Below are positions 1-9,759 of a DNA stretch of 64,000 bases, piece after piece. A program made the position numbers and the translations under genes. Location: contig NZ_WSSC01000003.1 in NCBI RefSeq assembly GCF_009792895.1, forward strand, positions 1-64,000. Reading direction: 5' to 3'. The notes below the pieces were generated by a model. That model was not told the origin of the DNA. It did no database searches and saw nothing but the letters and a program-made list of their open reading frames with translations. How positions within the stretch are numbered: position 1 is the first letter of the stretch; each line of letters begins with the position of its first letter. This stretch comes from Pigmentibacter ruber (GTDB taxonomy: Bacteria; Bdellovibrionota_B; Oligoflexia; Silvanigrellales; Silvanigrellaceae).

Positions 1-97
<97 letters not shown>

Positions 98-709
98 TAT
101 TTCTTACTCCTTACGGAGCTCGCTTTTACTTTTTATGGTAGTTTTACTCTACCTTGACGGTTCTTTCTTTTATGAAGGAACCTTGTGCCTCGTCTCTTTC
201 GATACGAAACACAACGCTCCCGCACTCTGTTTCTGCTCTCTTCTCTTGTCAAATAACTTTCGCCTTTTCTCTTCCTCTTTCGAGTCAGAGCTTTTTAGCG
301 GCGAGAACATCTAGCTACACAACCCAGTTTGAGTTGTCAAATCTTTCTTAAAAAAAATTTTAATAATTTTTTTACCTTTATTAAACTATTGAAATTATTA
401 GAAAATACTTCTTTGTAATTTATCCACTCTAACATTTTTTTATTTATTTGAGATTTGATTGAGTTTTAGTAGATTAGAAAATATTGGTGCTATATTTTTA
501 ATCAATTTTCAAAAATTTTATATTTCTATATGTATTCTATTTTCCTAATAGAAATTTTATCATCACAATCTTCTTTAAATAAATAGAACAATTTTTAAAC
601 AATTTTGACCAGATTTTTTTATTTACTAGATATACAAAATTTATTTTGATAAAGCATCGTCACTAGTTTTGATTAGCGACTATAAGTCAAGAATAATGGA
701 GTAAACAAG
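98..709. other. Intergenic region: rRNA leader and divergent guaB upstream region
   Basis: No gene is supported here. The part next to the 16S gene (about 98-345) is richer in G+C than the rest and should be the transcribed rRNA leader. It contains small inverted repeats, such as CTCC (107-110) with GGAG (115-118), and a GGTTC/GAACC pair around 159-183. From about 350 to 640 the sequence is very A+T-rich. Just before guaB an imperfect inverted repeat (659-665 with 674-680, one mismatch) would fall in the guaB mRNA leader. A possible 65-codon frame at 154-351 is antisense to the leader and has no family resemblance, so it was not called. Confidence 0.7.
312..340 (-). promoter_or_regulatory. 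Putative rRNA operon promoter
   Basis: On the minus strand a perfect -35 hexamer TTGACA (340-335) is followed after 17 bases by TAGCTA (317-312), a weak -10 match. It sits at the point where the A+T-rich spacer gives way to the GC-richer rRNA leader, about 215 bases upstream of the 16S 5' end. A second TTGACA at 252-247 lacks a convincing -10. Position and -35 are good; the -10 is poor. Confidence 0.4.
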
Positions 710-2245
710 ATGACCATTGAATTTAATAAAGATAAATCTCTATTTAGCAAAAAGGTAGTCTATGACGCCTTAACTTTTGATGATGTCCTGCTGCTACCAA
801 GTTATTCAGAAACTTTGCCTCATGAAGCAAATGTAAGTAGCTATATTTCAAGTACTATAAAACTTCAAAGCCCAATTATTTCAGCTGCCATGGATACAGT
901 TACAGAACACGAACTGGCTTCATGCATGGCAAGATTAGGTGGTCTGGGAATTATTCATAAAAATTTAACACCAGATGCTCAAGCCGAAGAAGTACGACTT
1001 GTTAAAAGATCAGAAAGTGGAGTAGTAGCAAATCCTATAACAATTTCTCCCTTTGATACTATTCAAAAAGCTAAACTGATTATGCAACAAAGAAAAATCT
1101 CAGGTCTTCCTGTAGTTGAAAGTGAAAGACTTTTGGGAATTGTTACTGGAAGAGATCTACGCTTTGAAACTGATGAAACAAAATATGTAAAAGATATCAT
1201 GACAGAACGTTCAAAACTTATAGTTATGACTAAAAAAAGTAAAGATGCACCTTTTGACCAAAATTTATTTGAAAGTGTAAAATCACTTCTTCAAAAGCAT
1301 AGAATTAAAAAACTTCCAGTTGTAGATGAACACGATAAATTAGTGGGTTTAATTACACGCAGAGATATTGAAAACGCTATCAGATACCCAATGGCGAGCA
1401 AAGACTCTTCAGGGAGACTGTTGGTGGGTGCAGCAGTAGGTGTTACTCCTTTTGATTTGGAACAAAGAATTCCAATTTTAGTCGAAGCAGGAATTGATGT
1501 CTTAGTCATAGATACAGCTCACGGTCATAGTAAAGGTGTTATTTCAACTGTAGCAAATGTAAGAAAACAGTATGGATCGAAATTTTCAATAGTTGCAGGA
1601 AATATCGCAACTGGAGATGCTGCAAAAGCATTAGCAGATGCTGGAGCTGATTGTGTTAAAGTTGGAATAGGACCTGGTTCTATTTGTACAACACGAATCG
1701 TTGCAGGAATTGGTGTGCCACAAATAAGCGCTATTATGAATGTTTCAGAAGCACTACAAGGAACAAACGTAAAAATAATCGCTGATGGTGGAATTAAATT
1801 TAGCGGAGATATTGTGAAAGCACTTGCAGCAGGCGCTCATACAGTAATGCTTGGTGGTCTTTTAGCCGGAACTGAAGAAGCACCAGGAGAAAGAATAAGC
1901 TTTCAAGGTAAGGTTTATAAAAAATATAGAGGTATGGGTTCTTTAGGAGCAATGAAGCAAGGCTCAAAAGACCGATATTTTCAAGGCACCCAAAGTGATA
2001 ATAACAAACTTGTACCAGAGGGCATTGAAGGTCAAGTACCATACAAAGGTTCCTTGAATGAAGTACTTCATCAATTAGTTGGTGGTGTTAGAGCGGGAAT
2101 GGGTTACGTAGGGGCAAAAAATCTTGATGAACTCCACCAAAAAGCTCAATTTGTAAAAATTACTGCAGCTGGTCTTCGTGAAAGCCATGTTCACGACGTA
2201 AATATTACAGAAGAAGCACCAAATTATAGTTTGAGCAGAAGTTAA
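710..2245 (+). CDS. guaB: IMP dehydrogenase
   Basis: This cytosolic enzyme oxidises IMP to XMP with NAD+, the committed step of GMP synthesis. The protein has 511 residues, normal for the family. The N-terminal part carries the [10 protein letters not shown] motif, and two CBS domains interrupt the TIM barrel at about residues 105-225. The catalytic loop GPGSICTTR places the active-site Cys at 326, and the flap motif around [10 protein letters not shown] is present. TGGAG lies about 9 bases before the ATG. guaA follows after 38 bases on the same strand, so the two steps from IMP to GMP appear to be co-transcribed. No riboswitch was recognised upstream. The assignment is secure from motifs alone. 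Confidence 0.98.
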   Translation: MTIEFNKDKSLFSKKVVYDALTFDDVLLLPSYSETLPHEANVSSYISSTIKLQSPIISAAMDTVTEHELASCMARLGGLGIIHKNLTPDAQAEEVRLVKRSESGVVANPITISPFDTIQKAKLIMQQRKISGLPVVESERLLGIVTGRDLRFETDETKYVKDIMTERSKLIVMTKKSKDAPFDQNLFESVKSLLQKHRIKKLPVVDEHDKLVGLITRRDIENAIRYPMASKDSSGRLLVGAAVGVTPFDLEQRIPILVEAGIDVLVIDTAHGHSKGVISTVANVRKQYGSKFSIVAGNIATGDAAKALADAGADCVKVGIGPGSICTTRIVAGIGVPQISAIMNVSEALQGTNVKIIADGGIKFSGDIVKALAAGAHTVMLGGLLAGTEEAPGERISFQGKVYKKYRGMGSLGAMKQGSKDRYFQGTQSDNNKLVPEGIEGQVPYKGSLNEVLHQLVGGVRAGMGYVGAKNLDELHQKAQFVKITAAGLRESHVHDVNITEEAPNYSLSRS

Positions 2246-2283
2246 TTTAAAAATTAAATAAAATAGTAAATAAAGGAATAAAT

Positions 2284-3849
2284 ATGATACTCGTCGTTGA
2301 TTTCGGCTCACAATTTACTCAACTAGTTGCAAGAAGAATTAGAGAAATATCAGTTTATTCTGAGATCGTTCCCTTTAGCAAAGCGGAAGCAAGAATTGCT
2401 GAATTACAAAAACAAAATTTATTGTCTGGAATCATTTTTTCCGGGGGCCCTCATAGCGTTTATGAAGAAAACTCTCCTAAAATTAATTTAGATATTGAAA
2501 AAATTGGTGTGCCAATTTTAGGAATTTGCTATGGACTTCAATTAATTAATTTCATGCTAGGTGGGATTGTATCACCAGCTAAAAATAGAGAATATGGCTT
2601 TGAAAAAATATTAATTTCAGGAAATATTGAGAAGAATAATCCTCTATTTTCTGTTAAAAATATAGAAGAAAATATTGTTTGGATGAGTCATGGTGATGAA
2701 ATAACAAAACTTTCAAACAAACTTGAAATAGATTCTAAAACGAGAAATAATGTTGTTTCCTCATTTCATCATAAAAATTTACCCATATTTGGTGTTCAAT
2801 TTCATCCTGAGGTAGAACATTCAAAATATGGAAAAGAAATCATTAAATATTTTGTTGAAGAAATTTGTGGTGATAAAAAAGTATGGAATAGTAATTTACA
2901 AATTGAAAGAGCCGTTGAACTCATTCGTGAAAAAGTTGATGAAGAAGGTTCAGATACTCAAGTTATATGCGCTTTAAGCGGTGGTGTTGATTCTTGCGTT
3001 GCGGCAGTTTTAACACAAAAAGCTGTTGGAAATAGATTATTGTGTTTATTTATAAATAATGGTCTTTTAAGAAAAAATGAATACGAAGAAGTTTTAGAGA
3101 GATTCCAAAAAGATTTAAATTTAAATGTAAAAGGAGTTGATGCATCAGATTTATTCTTAACAAGATTAGCTGGAGTATCAGATCCAGAAACTAAGCGTAA
3201 AATAATAGGAAATACTTTTATAGATGTTTTTGAATCTGAAACTAAAGATATTCCAAATGCTAAATTTTTAGTTCAAGGAACTTTGTATCCCGATGTCATA
3301 GAATCCATTTCATTGCATGGGACAAGTGTTACAATAAAAACACACCACAATGTAGGTGGTTTACCTGAAAAAATGAAATTTAAATTAATTGAGCCTTTAC
3401 GAGAACTTTTCAAAGACGAAGTTAGAAGATTAGGTGCAGAATTAAAAATACCAAATGACATGCTACAAAGACATCCTTTTCCAGGACCTGGCTTAGGTAT
3501 AAGAGTACTGGGTGAAGTGACAAAAGAAAAATTGAATATTTTAAGAGAAGCCGATGCCATCTTTATTCAAGAACTAAAAAAGAACGATTTATATCATTCT
3601 ACTTGGCAAGCTTTCGTTGTATTATTACCTGTAAATTCAGTTGGCGTAATGGGTGATGGACGAACATATGAAAATGTTGCAGCCATTAGATGCGTTAGTG
3701 CTACAGATGGGATGACAGCAGACTGGAGTAAATTACCTTATGATTTCCTCGCCCATGTTTCATCTAGAATTATTAATGAAGTAAAAGGTATTAACAGAGT
3801 TGTTTATGATATAAGTACAAAACCACCGGCAACAATTGAGTGGGAATAG
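2284..3849 (+). CDS. guaA: GMP synthase (glutamine-hydrolysing)
   Basis: This enzyme aminates XMP to GMP using glutamine and ATP. The 521-residue protein has the expected two parts. The class I amidotransferase has its nucleophile Cys82 in GICYGLQ and His174/Glu176 in FHPEVE. The ATP-pyrophosphatase domain has the P-loop SGGVDS at 232-237, followed by the GMP synthase dimerisation domain ending in KPPATIEWE, the typical family C-terminus. An AAGGA ribosome binding site precedes the ATG. It lies 38 bases after guaB and just before a lipopolysaccharide glycosyltransferase gene on the same strand. Confidence 0.98.
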   Translation: MILVVDFGSQFTQLVARRIREISVYSEIVPFSKAEARIAELQKQNLLSGIIFSGGPHSVYEENSPKINLDIEKIGVPILGICYGLQLINFMLGGIVSPAKNREYGFEKILISGNIEKNNPLFSVKNIEENIVWMSHGDEITKLSNKLEIDSKTRNNVVSSFHHKNLPIFGVQFHPEVEHSKYGKEIIKYFVEEICGDKKVWNSNLQIERAVELIREKVDEEGSDTQVICALSGGVDSCVAAVLTQKAVGNRLLCLFINNGLLRKNEYEEVLERFQKDLNLNVKGVDASDLFLTRLAGVSDPETKRKIIGNTFIDVFESETKDIPNAKFLVQGTLYPDVIESISLHGTSVTIKTHHNVGGLPEKMKFKLIEPLRELFKDEVRRLGAELKIPNDMLQRHPFPGPGLGIRVLGEVTKEKLNILREADAIFIQELKKNDLYHSTWQAFVVLLPVNSVGVMGDGRTYENVAAIRCVSATDGMTADWSKLPYDFLAHVSSRIINEVKGINRVVYDISTKPPATIEWE

Positions 3850-3868
3850 TTTAAGCAAAGAAATTTTT

Positions 3869-4702
3869 ATGAATATTTACGATATTGCTAATTTTGTTCC
3901 AGAAATTGAAAAATTAACTGCAGTGATCATTACTTTAAATGAAGAAAAAAATATTGCTCGATGCATTAATTCATTAAAGTTTGTAGAAGAAATTATTATT
4001 GTTGATTCAGGAAGTACTGATAAAACTGTCGATATTGCTAATTCATTTAGTAATGTAACGGTAATTTCTACTCAGTGGTTTGGTTTTGTAGAAAATAAAC
4101 AAATTGGAATTGATCATGCCAGCCATGATTGGATTTTATGGATTGATGCTGACGAAGAAGTTCCTGAATCACTAGCTAATGAGTGGATCACTAGAATACA
4201 TTCTGGGACATTTCATGAAACTGCAGCGATTGATTTTCCTAGAAAAACATTTTTTTTAGGCCATTGGGTTAAACATTCTGGCTGGTATCCTGGAAGAGTA
4301 ATTCGTTTTTTTCATAAAAGAAGAGCTTATCTAAGTCAAAATATTCTTCATGAAGGAGTTATTCCTAAACCTGGATATACGGTAGAGCATTTTAAGACAG
4401 ATCTTTTGCATTATTCATATACATCTCTTTACCAATATTTTGATAAAATGAACAGATATGGTTTAGCTGGCGCAAAAGAAATTATGCGGAAGAAAAAAAT
4501 TGCATTTTTACCTCAAATAATATTGCAACCAATATGGACTTTTTTTAGATTTTATTTTTTAAAAAAAGGATTTTTAGATGGAAGAATTGGATTAATAATT
4601 TGCATTGGCGCTGCATTTTCAAATTTTATTAAATACTCTAACTATTTTTTTATGAGAAAATATAAATATGTTGATTTATATGATAAAAAAAATCTGAATT
4701 AG
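3869..4702 (+). CDS. Family 2 glycosyltransferase, WaaE/KdtX-like
   Basis: This is a GT2 (GT-A fold) glycosyltransferase of about 277 residues. Visible motifs are the N-terminal TLNEEKNI nucleotide-sugar segment, VDSGSTD, and the metal-binding WIDADEE. The C-terminus has hydrophobic stretches that may anchor it to the inner membrane. The arrangement resembles the LPS core beta-1,4-glucosyltransferase group (WaaE/KdtX), and the next gene is a heptosyltransferase-type GT9, which supports a role in LPS inner core assembly. The reading frame stays open upstream to a TTG at 3836 inside guaA. The ATG at 3869 puts the conserved domain at the usual distance and avoids the overlap, so it was chosen. 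Donor and acceptor sugars cannot be read from the sequence. Confidence 0.85.
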   Translation: MNIYDIANFVPEIEKLTAVIITLNEEKNIARCINSLKFVEEIIIVDSGSTDKTVDIANSFSNVTVISTQWFGFVENKQIGIDHASHDWILWIDADEEVPESLANEWITRIHSGTFHETAAIDFPRKTFFLGHWVKHSGWYPGRVIRFFHKRRAYLSQNILHEGVIPKPGYTVEHFKTDLLHYSYTSLYQYFDKMNRYGLAGAKEIMRKKKIAFLPQIILQPIWTFFRFYFLKKGFLDGRIGLIICIGAAFSNFIKYSNYFFMRKYKYVDLYDKKNLN

Positions 4703-4710
4703 GATGGTTC

Positions 4711-5754
4711 ATGGATGAAACTAAGCTTATTAAAAATGTTGTAATCAGTAGAACAGACAATATAGGCGATGTTGTTCTTACATTGCCTTTGGCAGGAATA
4801 ATAAAAGAATATTTCCCAGATGTAAAAATTTTTTTTCTTGGAAAAAAATATACTGAACCAATTATTTCAGCCTGTAAACATATTGATCAATTTTTAAACT
4901 GGGACTTATTTAATGATACAAAGAATTTAGTATCTGAATTCAAAGAAAATAATATTGATACAATTTTACATGTATTTCCAAATAGAGAGATCGCTAAAGC
5001 GGCTTATACTGCTAAAGTTAGAAATAGAATTGGCACTAATAGAAGAATTTTTCATTGGATTTATTGTAATAAAAAAGTTAACTTAACAAGAAAAAACTCT
5101 GAACTTCATGAATCCCAACTAAACACAGTTTTGTTATCTTCAATAAATATTTATAAAAAATTTACCCTTACTGATCTGCCTAAATACTATGGTTTATCTA
5201 AATTTAAAGTACTAAAAAGCAGTGCTGTAAATTTAATTGATTCGTCTAAATTTAATCTAATTTTACATCCTAAATCAAAAGGAAGTGCCAGAGAGTGGGC
5301 AAAAAAAAATTTTATAGATTTAGCAAACTCATTGTCTGGTAAAGAATATCAAATATTTTTTTCTGGTAGTAAAGAAGAGCAAGCATTTATTGAAAACGAA
5401 ATCATGCCATATTGTAATGCTAGTAAAAGTATTGCTGGAAAATTTGATTTAACAGAATTTATTTCTTTTGTTAACTTATGTGATGGTCTTATTGCAAATA
5501 GTACAGGTCCATTGCACATTGCTTCAGCTCTTGGTAAAAAAACAATTGGCTTATATCCACCAATAAAGTCTATGGCACCAAAACGATGGGCACCAGTTGG
5601 TATTAATGCAAATTTTATTGTTGGTAAAAATAGTAACAATAATGAATATTGTCAAAATCCTTGTTTAGTAACTCAAAGCTGTGATTGCATGAATACTATA
5701 TTACCAAATAATGTAATAGATATTATTTCAACTTGGAGAAAAAATCTAGAATAG
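4711..5754 (+). CDS. Family 9 glycosyltransferase (LPS heptosyltransferase family)
   Basis: The protein has 347 residues and is built like ADP-heptose:LPS heptosyltransferases. The N-terminal SRTDNIGDVVLTLP is the characteristic start. The C-terminal GT-B half has HPKSKGSAREWA, FFSGSKEE and the donor-site segment ANSTGPLHIASALG. It lies 8 bases after the GT2 gene on the same strand, so the two probably act together on the LPS core at the inner membrane. Which heptosyltransferase (WaaC, WaaF or WaaQ type) it is cannot be decided. The last 30 residues hold a cluster of cysteines (C..PC.....SC.C) of unknown role. Confidence 0.88.
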   Translation: MDETKLIKNVVISRTDNIGDVVLTLPLAGIIKEYFPDVKIFFLGKKYTEPIISACKHIDQFLNWDLFNDTKNLVSEFKENNIDTILHVFPNREIAKAAYTAKVRNRIGTNRRIFHWIYCNKKVNLTRKNSELHESQLNTVLLSSINIYKKFTLTDLPKYYGLSKFKVLKSSAVNLIDSSKFNLILHPKSKGSAREWAKKNFIDLANSLSGKEYQIFFSGSKEEQAFIENEIMPYCNASKSIAGKFDLTEFISFVNLCDGLIANSTGPLHIASALGKKTIGLYPPIKSMAPKRWAPVGINANFIVGKNSNNNEYCQNPCLVTQSCDCMNTILPNNVIDIISTWRKNLE

Positions 5755-5780
5755 TTGCCTTAAGCAAAACCTTTCCGTAG

Positions 5781-5821
5781 TATAATATTATTGAGTATAA
5801 ATTGTTCTTAATTTTTATACT
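5781..5821 (+). promoter_or_regulatory. Possible ahcY promoter -10 and leader hairpin
   Basis: A consensus -10 hexamer TATAAT lies at 5781-5786, about 80 bases before the ahcY start. No -35 at a standard spacing is convincing (TTGCCT at 5755-5760 is 20 bases away). Downstream, AGTATAAA (5794-5801) and TTTATACT (5814-5821) form a perfect 8-bp inverted repeat that would be at or near the 5' end of the mRNA. It does not match the SAH riboswitch as far as I can tell. Confidence 0.35.
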
Positions 5822-5865
5822 TAAATTAAAAATTCTTAGACTTTCTCATTATCTGGAGTTAAAAA

Positions 5866-7158
5866 ATGGATTATAAAATTAAAGATATTTCTCTTGCAGA
5901 TTTAGGTAGAAAACAAATAGAACTAGCAGAAAAAGAAATGCCTGGTTTAATGACACTCAGAGAAAGATATTCACAATCTAAGCCTTTAAAAGGCGCTAGA
6001 ATTGCCGGAAGTTTGCATATGACTGTTGAAACAGCAGTTTTAATAGAAACTTTAACACTATTAGGAGCTGAAGTTCGTTGGTCTAGTTGCAATATATTTT
6101 CAACTGTTGATGCGGCTGCTGCCGCAATAGCAGCAAAAGGTATTCCTGTATTTGCTTGGAAGGGTGAAACTGAAGAAGAATATATTTGGTGTATAGAACA
6201 AACTTTAAAATTTGCAAATAACCAAGGTCCAAATCTTTTATTAGATGATGGTGGCGATTTAACAAGCCTTGTCCATAAAAGATTTCCACATTTATTAAAA
6301 GACATTAAGGGTGTTTCAGAAGAAACAACAACTGGAGTTCATCATCTTTATCTAATGGCTCAAAAAGGTGAACTAAAAATTCCAGCTATTAATGTAAATG
6401 ATAGCGTCACGAAAAGTAAATTTGACAACTTATATGGTTGTAGAGAATCTCTTCCAGACGGTATAAAACGTGCAACAGATATTATGATAGCTGGTAAAAC
6501 CGTTTTAGTTGCAGGATATGGTGATGTTGGAAAAGGCAGTGCACATTCGATGCGCTCACACGGTGCCCGCGTATTGATTACTGAAGTTGATCCTATAAAT
6601 GCTCTTCAAGCAGCTATGGAAGGTTATCAAGTAGTTCGAATAGAAGATGTTATAAAAGATGTTCATATTTTTGTAACTGCAACAGGCTGTTGTGACATTA
6701 TTACAGCAAATCATATGGCTCAAATGCGTGATCAAGCTTTAGTTCTCAATATTGGACATTTTGATATTGAAATTGATGTAGCTGGACTTAAAGCATACAA
6801 AGGAATTCAACATATAAATATTAAGCCTCAAGTTGATAAATATCGATTTCCAGATGGACATGAAATCATACTTTTAGCCGAAGGACGATTAGCAAATTTA
6901 GGTTGCGCAACAGGTCATCCAGCTTTTGTAATGAGTAATAGTTTTACTAACCAGGTATTAGCTCAATTAGAATTGTGGCAAAATACTAGCAATTATAAAG
7001 TAGGTGTCTATACTCTTCCAAAAAAACTTGATGAGGAAGTCGCTCGTTTACATTTAGAAAAATTAGGGGCAAATCTTACTCGATTATCAAATAAGCAAGC
7101 TGAATATCTAAATATCTCTATTGATGGTCCATATAAACCAGAAAACTATCGCTATTAA
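5866..7158 (+). CDS. ahcY: Adenosylhomocysteinase
   Basis: This enzyme hydrolyses S-adenosylhomocysteine to adenosine and homocysteine, clearing the by-product of SAM-dependent methylation. The 430-residue protein has the substrate domain ([19 protein letters not shown]), the NAD-binding Rossmann fold with GYGDVGKG, and the C-terminal KPENYRY, close to the family's conserved KPxxYRY end. A TCTGGAG ribosome binding site precedes the ATG. It stands alone, with its own terminator overlapping the stop codon. No other methionine-cycle gene is next to it. Confidence 0.98.
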   Translation: MDYKIKDISLADLGRKQIELAEKEMPGLMTLRERYSQSKPLKGARIAGSLHMTVETAVLIETLTLLGAEVRWSSCNIFSTVDAAAAAIAAKGIPVFAWKGETEEEYIWCIEQTLKFANNQGPNLLLDDGGDLTSLVHKRFPHLLKDIKGVSEETTTGVHHLYLMAQKGELKIPAINVNDSVTKSKFDNLYGCRESLPDGIKRATDIMIAGKTVLVAGYGDVGKGSAHSMRSHGARVLITEVDPINALQAAMEGYQVVRIEDVIKDVHIFVTATGCCDIITANHMAQMRDQALVLNIGHFDIEIDVAGLKAYKGIQHINIKPQVDKYRFPDGHEIILLAEGRLANLGCATGHPAFVMSNSFTNQVLAQLELWQNTSNYKVGVYTLPKKLDEEVARLHLEKLGANLTRLSNKQAEYLNISIDGPYKPENYRY

Positions 7159-7177
7159 GTTTTTTTAGCGATAGTTT
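7143..7177 (+). terminator. Intrinsic terminator of ahcY, overlapping the coding end
   Basis: AAACTATCGCTA (7143-7154) and TAGCGATAGTTT (7166-7177) form a perfect 12-bp stem with an 11-base, T-rich loop, followed by a T-rich tail. The 5' arm is made of the last codons of ahcY, and the TAA stop (7156-7158) lies in the loop. The same arrangement is seen at 27875-27912. Confidence 0.8.
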
Positions 7178-7314
7178 ATTCTTATTTAAATTAATATTTA
7201 AAATTTGCATAAATAAAAATTAATAGACGACAAAAGTATGACTTTATAAAAATATATTTGCTATATAATCAAGATTATATTTTAGAAGAATAATTATTTG
7301 ATAAAGATTGAAAT

Positions 7315-8073
7315 ATGAAATTTATCTTTTCTATTTATTTATTTATATTTTTCACCATAATATATAATAATTCAGTATTTGCTTCTAGTGCTACACTTAC
7401 AATGCATGTTAGAGATCGTTATCCTGAAATATCTATTGAGAATAATACTATAACTGGTCCATTAATTGATATTATTAAGGAAGCAGGAAAATCTATTGAT
7501 GTAAAAATTGAACTAATAGAAGCTCCTTTTACAAGAACTTTAATTGATCTAGAAAATGGGAAAGTAGATCTTTGCCCTAGACTGTCTTTAACTACGGAAA
7601 GAAAAAATTTCGTTTATTTTTTAGGGCCAATTTTATCATATAAAAAGATTGTAAATTTCATTGTCCCAAAAGGAAATAAAAATCTAATTTCAAAGTATGA
7701 AGATTTGTTAAAATATCAAATTGCTGTAAAAAGGGGAACTTTTTACTTCGAAAATTTTAATAATAATGAAAAAATTGAAAAATTATATTATAAAGATGAT
7801 GAAAATATGAGTTTAATGTTTGCTAATAAAAGATTTAAAGTAATGGCTATAAGAGATTTACTTTCTCTAAAAAAGTATTTTAAAAAAATTAATTTTAATG
7901 AATATGAAATAGCAAATTACAAACATGAAGAAATTGAAGAAATATTTTATGCTATGTCGAAAAAATCTGCTAAATTAGAATATAAAGACAAATTGAATTT
8001 TATTTTAAATAAAATGAGAACAGATTGTACAATTAAAAAAATTTACAATAACTACAATATAAAAACTGATTAG
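7315..8073 (+). CDS. Periplasmic substrate-binding protein, family 3 type
   Basis: The protein has 252 residues. A hydrophobic N-terminal signal peptide ends near VFASS, so it should be exported to the periplasm. The body has the pattern of bacterial family 3 solute-binding proteins: LTMHVRDRYPEIS at the start, GPLIDIIKEAG, and LENGKVDLCPRLSLTTERKNF in the first lobe. These proteins usually feed amino acids to an ABC transporter or sense them, but no permease or ATPase gene is adjacent and the ligand is unknown. Its stop overlaps the stop of the convergent EamA transporter by four bases. Confidence 0.75.
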   Translation: MKFIFSIYLFIFFTIIYNNSVFASSATLTMHVRDRYPEISIENNTITGPLIDIIKEAGKSIDVKIELIEAPFTRTLIDLENGKVDLCPRLSLTTERKNFVYFLGPILSYKKIVNFIVPKGNKNLISKYEDLLKYQIAVKRGTFYFENFNNNEKIEKLYYKDDENMSLMFANKRFKVMAIRDLLSLKKYFKKINFNEYEIANYKHEEIEEIFYAMSKKSAKLEYKDKLNFILNKMRTDCTIKKIYNNYNIKTD

Positions 8074-8975
8074 CTTTGATCATTTATCTTCTTTTTTGTA
8101 ACTAGAATGATTGCTGATAATATTAATAAAACAGAGAGCCACTCAATAGGTTTTATATTTTCATTAAATATAATATATCCCCAAAATAGTCCAGCTAATG
8201 CAACTATACAACCAACCAGGCTATAAAAGACTGGCCCTGCTATTCGCAATAATTCAAAGAATAATATATATCCAATACTAGATAAAATTATTTCTATAAT
8301 GATAAAAAGATCAGGTGTGTTCAAAGGAAAACTTATTGGATGAAATGCATTAGAAAATATAACTAGAGGCAATATAAGTAAGGTTGAAGCAAATAACATC
8401 CCTGATGATAATTCTATAGATGATGTTTTACTAGGACGATATTTAACCATATATATAGTACAAGAAGCTAGAAAAAAAGGAGTAAATAAAGAAAATAGCA
8501 TCCACTTATATTCAGAATAATTTGATAGTTTAGGAAAAAAAAGAATGAAAATTCCTAAAAAACCAAGTAAAATACCACTGGATCTTTGCCAAGAAAATTT
8601 TTCAATTAAAAAAAGCAAAGACAAAATATAAGTAATTATAGGTGAAGTATTTACTATTAATCCAAGGATACCAGAAGGAACGTGTGAAGCAGAGAAATAC
8701 ATAGTTAAATTTGGTAATGCAATTCCAAGTAAACCACAAATAAAATAAAATACGATATGTTTTGAATTTAAAGGAGGAAGTTTTCTATTTTGTATCAATG
8801 CAAAAATCAAAACAATGATAGCAGGACCCAAACTTTGCCAGAATGAATAACCCAAGGGGGTAATCCCACTTTCCATAGCAAATTTTGCTATGGAGAAACT
8901 AGTACCCCACGTAAAACCCAAACAAAATAATAACAATATTGCATATAAAGAATTTTTATTCAAAGAAGAAATCAT
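8070..8975 (-). CDS. EamA/DMT-family inner-membrane transporter
   Basis: The 301-residue protein is almost entirely hydrophobic, with about ten predicted membrane spans arranged as two EamA repeats of five. The first begins at LLFCLGFTWGTSFSIAKFAME, the second near the middle (WMLFSLFTPFFLASCTIYMV). The FTWGTSF segment and the C-terminal GPVFYSLVGCIVALAGLFWG are typical of drug/metabolite transporter family exporters. The substrate is not predictable. It lies 9 bases downstream of sfsA on the same strand and is probably the last gene of an hslO-sfsA-EamA operon. Confidence 0.88.
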   Translation of the reverse strand: MISSLNKNSLYAILLLFCLGFTWGTSFSIAKFAMESGITPLGYSFWQSLGPAIIVLIFALIQNRKLPPLNSKHIVFYFICGLLGIALPNLTMYFSASHVPSGILGLIVNTSPIITYILSLLFLIEKFSWQRSSGILLGFLGIFILFFPKLSNYSEYKWMLFSLFTPFFLASCTIYMVKYRPSKTSSIELSSGMLFASTLLILPLVIFSNAFHPISFPLNTPDLFIIIEIILSSIGYILFFELLRIAGPVFYSLVGCIVALAGLFWGYIIFNENIKPIEWLSVLLILSAIILVTKKKINDQS

Positions 8976-8984
8976 TAATATCCT

Positions 8985-9758
8985 TTAATCTAAAAGATAG
9001 AACTTTCTTAATGAAAATCCTGAAGGCGATATACCTGGAATAATTAAAGCTATTTTTACACCAATTTTTTTTGCATGAGTTAATAATTTAGAATATTTAG
9101 GATCGATTTCATGTGCAATCCGAAAACCATTTTTCAATATGACAGGTTCTATTAAAGATCCGCGCATTAAAACAAAAAATAACCAAGAATCGTCACCATT
9201 ACTTTTTGCCAACATTAATTCTTGCAAATGTTTTTGTCCTCTTTCGGTTACAGCGTCTGGAAAGGCCCAAGTATCTTCAGATAATTTAAGACTTACACTT
9301 TTAACTTCTATCCAACATTTTCTTTTTTGTTCCATTGCCGATAAACAAAAATCAAATCTTGTTTTAGAATTAAATTTTACTTCTTTTTTAAAATTATCCC
9401 ATTGGCAAAATAAATCATATGGAAATCCTGCTTTCACAATATCTTCGTTTTTTTCATTTGCTATTATTTTAGAAAATAATTCATTGATAAAATGATTAGC
9501 TCTAGATGTATTCAAACATGCAAATCCGTCTTCTAAGTATAGGAGCTCTAAAGAATATTGAAGTTTTCTTTCTGAATTTTTTGAGTCTAAGATATAGGCT
9601 TTAGAGTTTTCTATTAAGCAACTCTTCATACTCCCACTATTAGCACAATGAACGGTCTTTAAATTACCATCAGAATCTTTTACATCAACAAAAAAACGCT
9701 TATATCTAGATAAAAAGCTCACTTCCTCTAACGAATTTTGGTAACTTAATATTTCCAT
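8985..9758 (-). CDS. sfsA: SfsA family protein (DNA/RNA nuclease SfsA)
   Basis: The 257-residue protein has the SfsA sequence throughout: FLSRYKRFFVDV at the start, VHCANSGSMKSCL, SRFDF-type segment (TRFDFCLS), the nuclease-like IEVKSVSL, FPDAVTERGQKHL and the C-terminal AHEIDPKYSKLL. SfsA was named for stimulating sugar fermentation in E. coli. The IEVKSVSL stretch fits a PD-(D/E)XK-like core, and a nuclease role has been proposed for the family. Its start is 1 base from the hslO stop, so translation of the two is probably coupled. Confidence 0.93.
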   Translation of the reverse strand: MEILSYQNSLEEVSFLSRYKRFFVDVKDSDGNLKTVHCANSGSMKSCLIENSKAYILDSKNSERKLQYSLELLYLEDGFACLNTSRANHFINELFSKIIANEKNEDIVKAGFPYDLFCQWDNFKKEVKFNSKTRFDFCLSAMEQKRKCWIEVKSVSLKLSEDTWAFPDAVTERGQKHLQELMLAKSNGDDSWLFFVLMRGSLIEPVILKNGFRIAHEIDPKYSKLLTHAKKIGVKIALIIPGISPSGFSLRKFYLLD

Positions 9759-9759
9759 A

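Noticed and set aside
154-351. Possible 65-codon gene on the plus strand within the rRNA leader
   Set aside because: It lies antisense to the 16S leader, has no ribosome binding site and no family resemblance. Rich in Ser and Leu, as expected for a chance frame in leader DNA.
5755-5865. SAH riboswitch before ahcY
   Set aside because: The leader is A+T-rich and has only a simple 8-bp hairpin; the GC-rich conserved core of SAH riboswitches is not visible.
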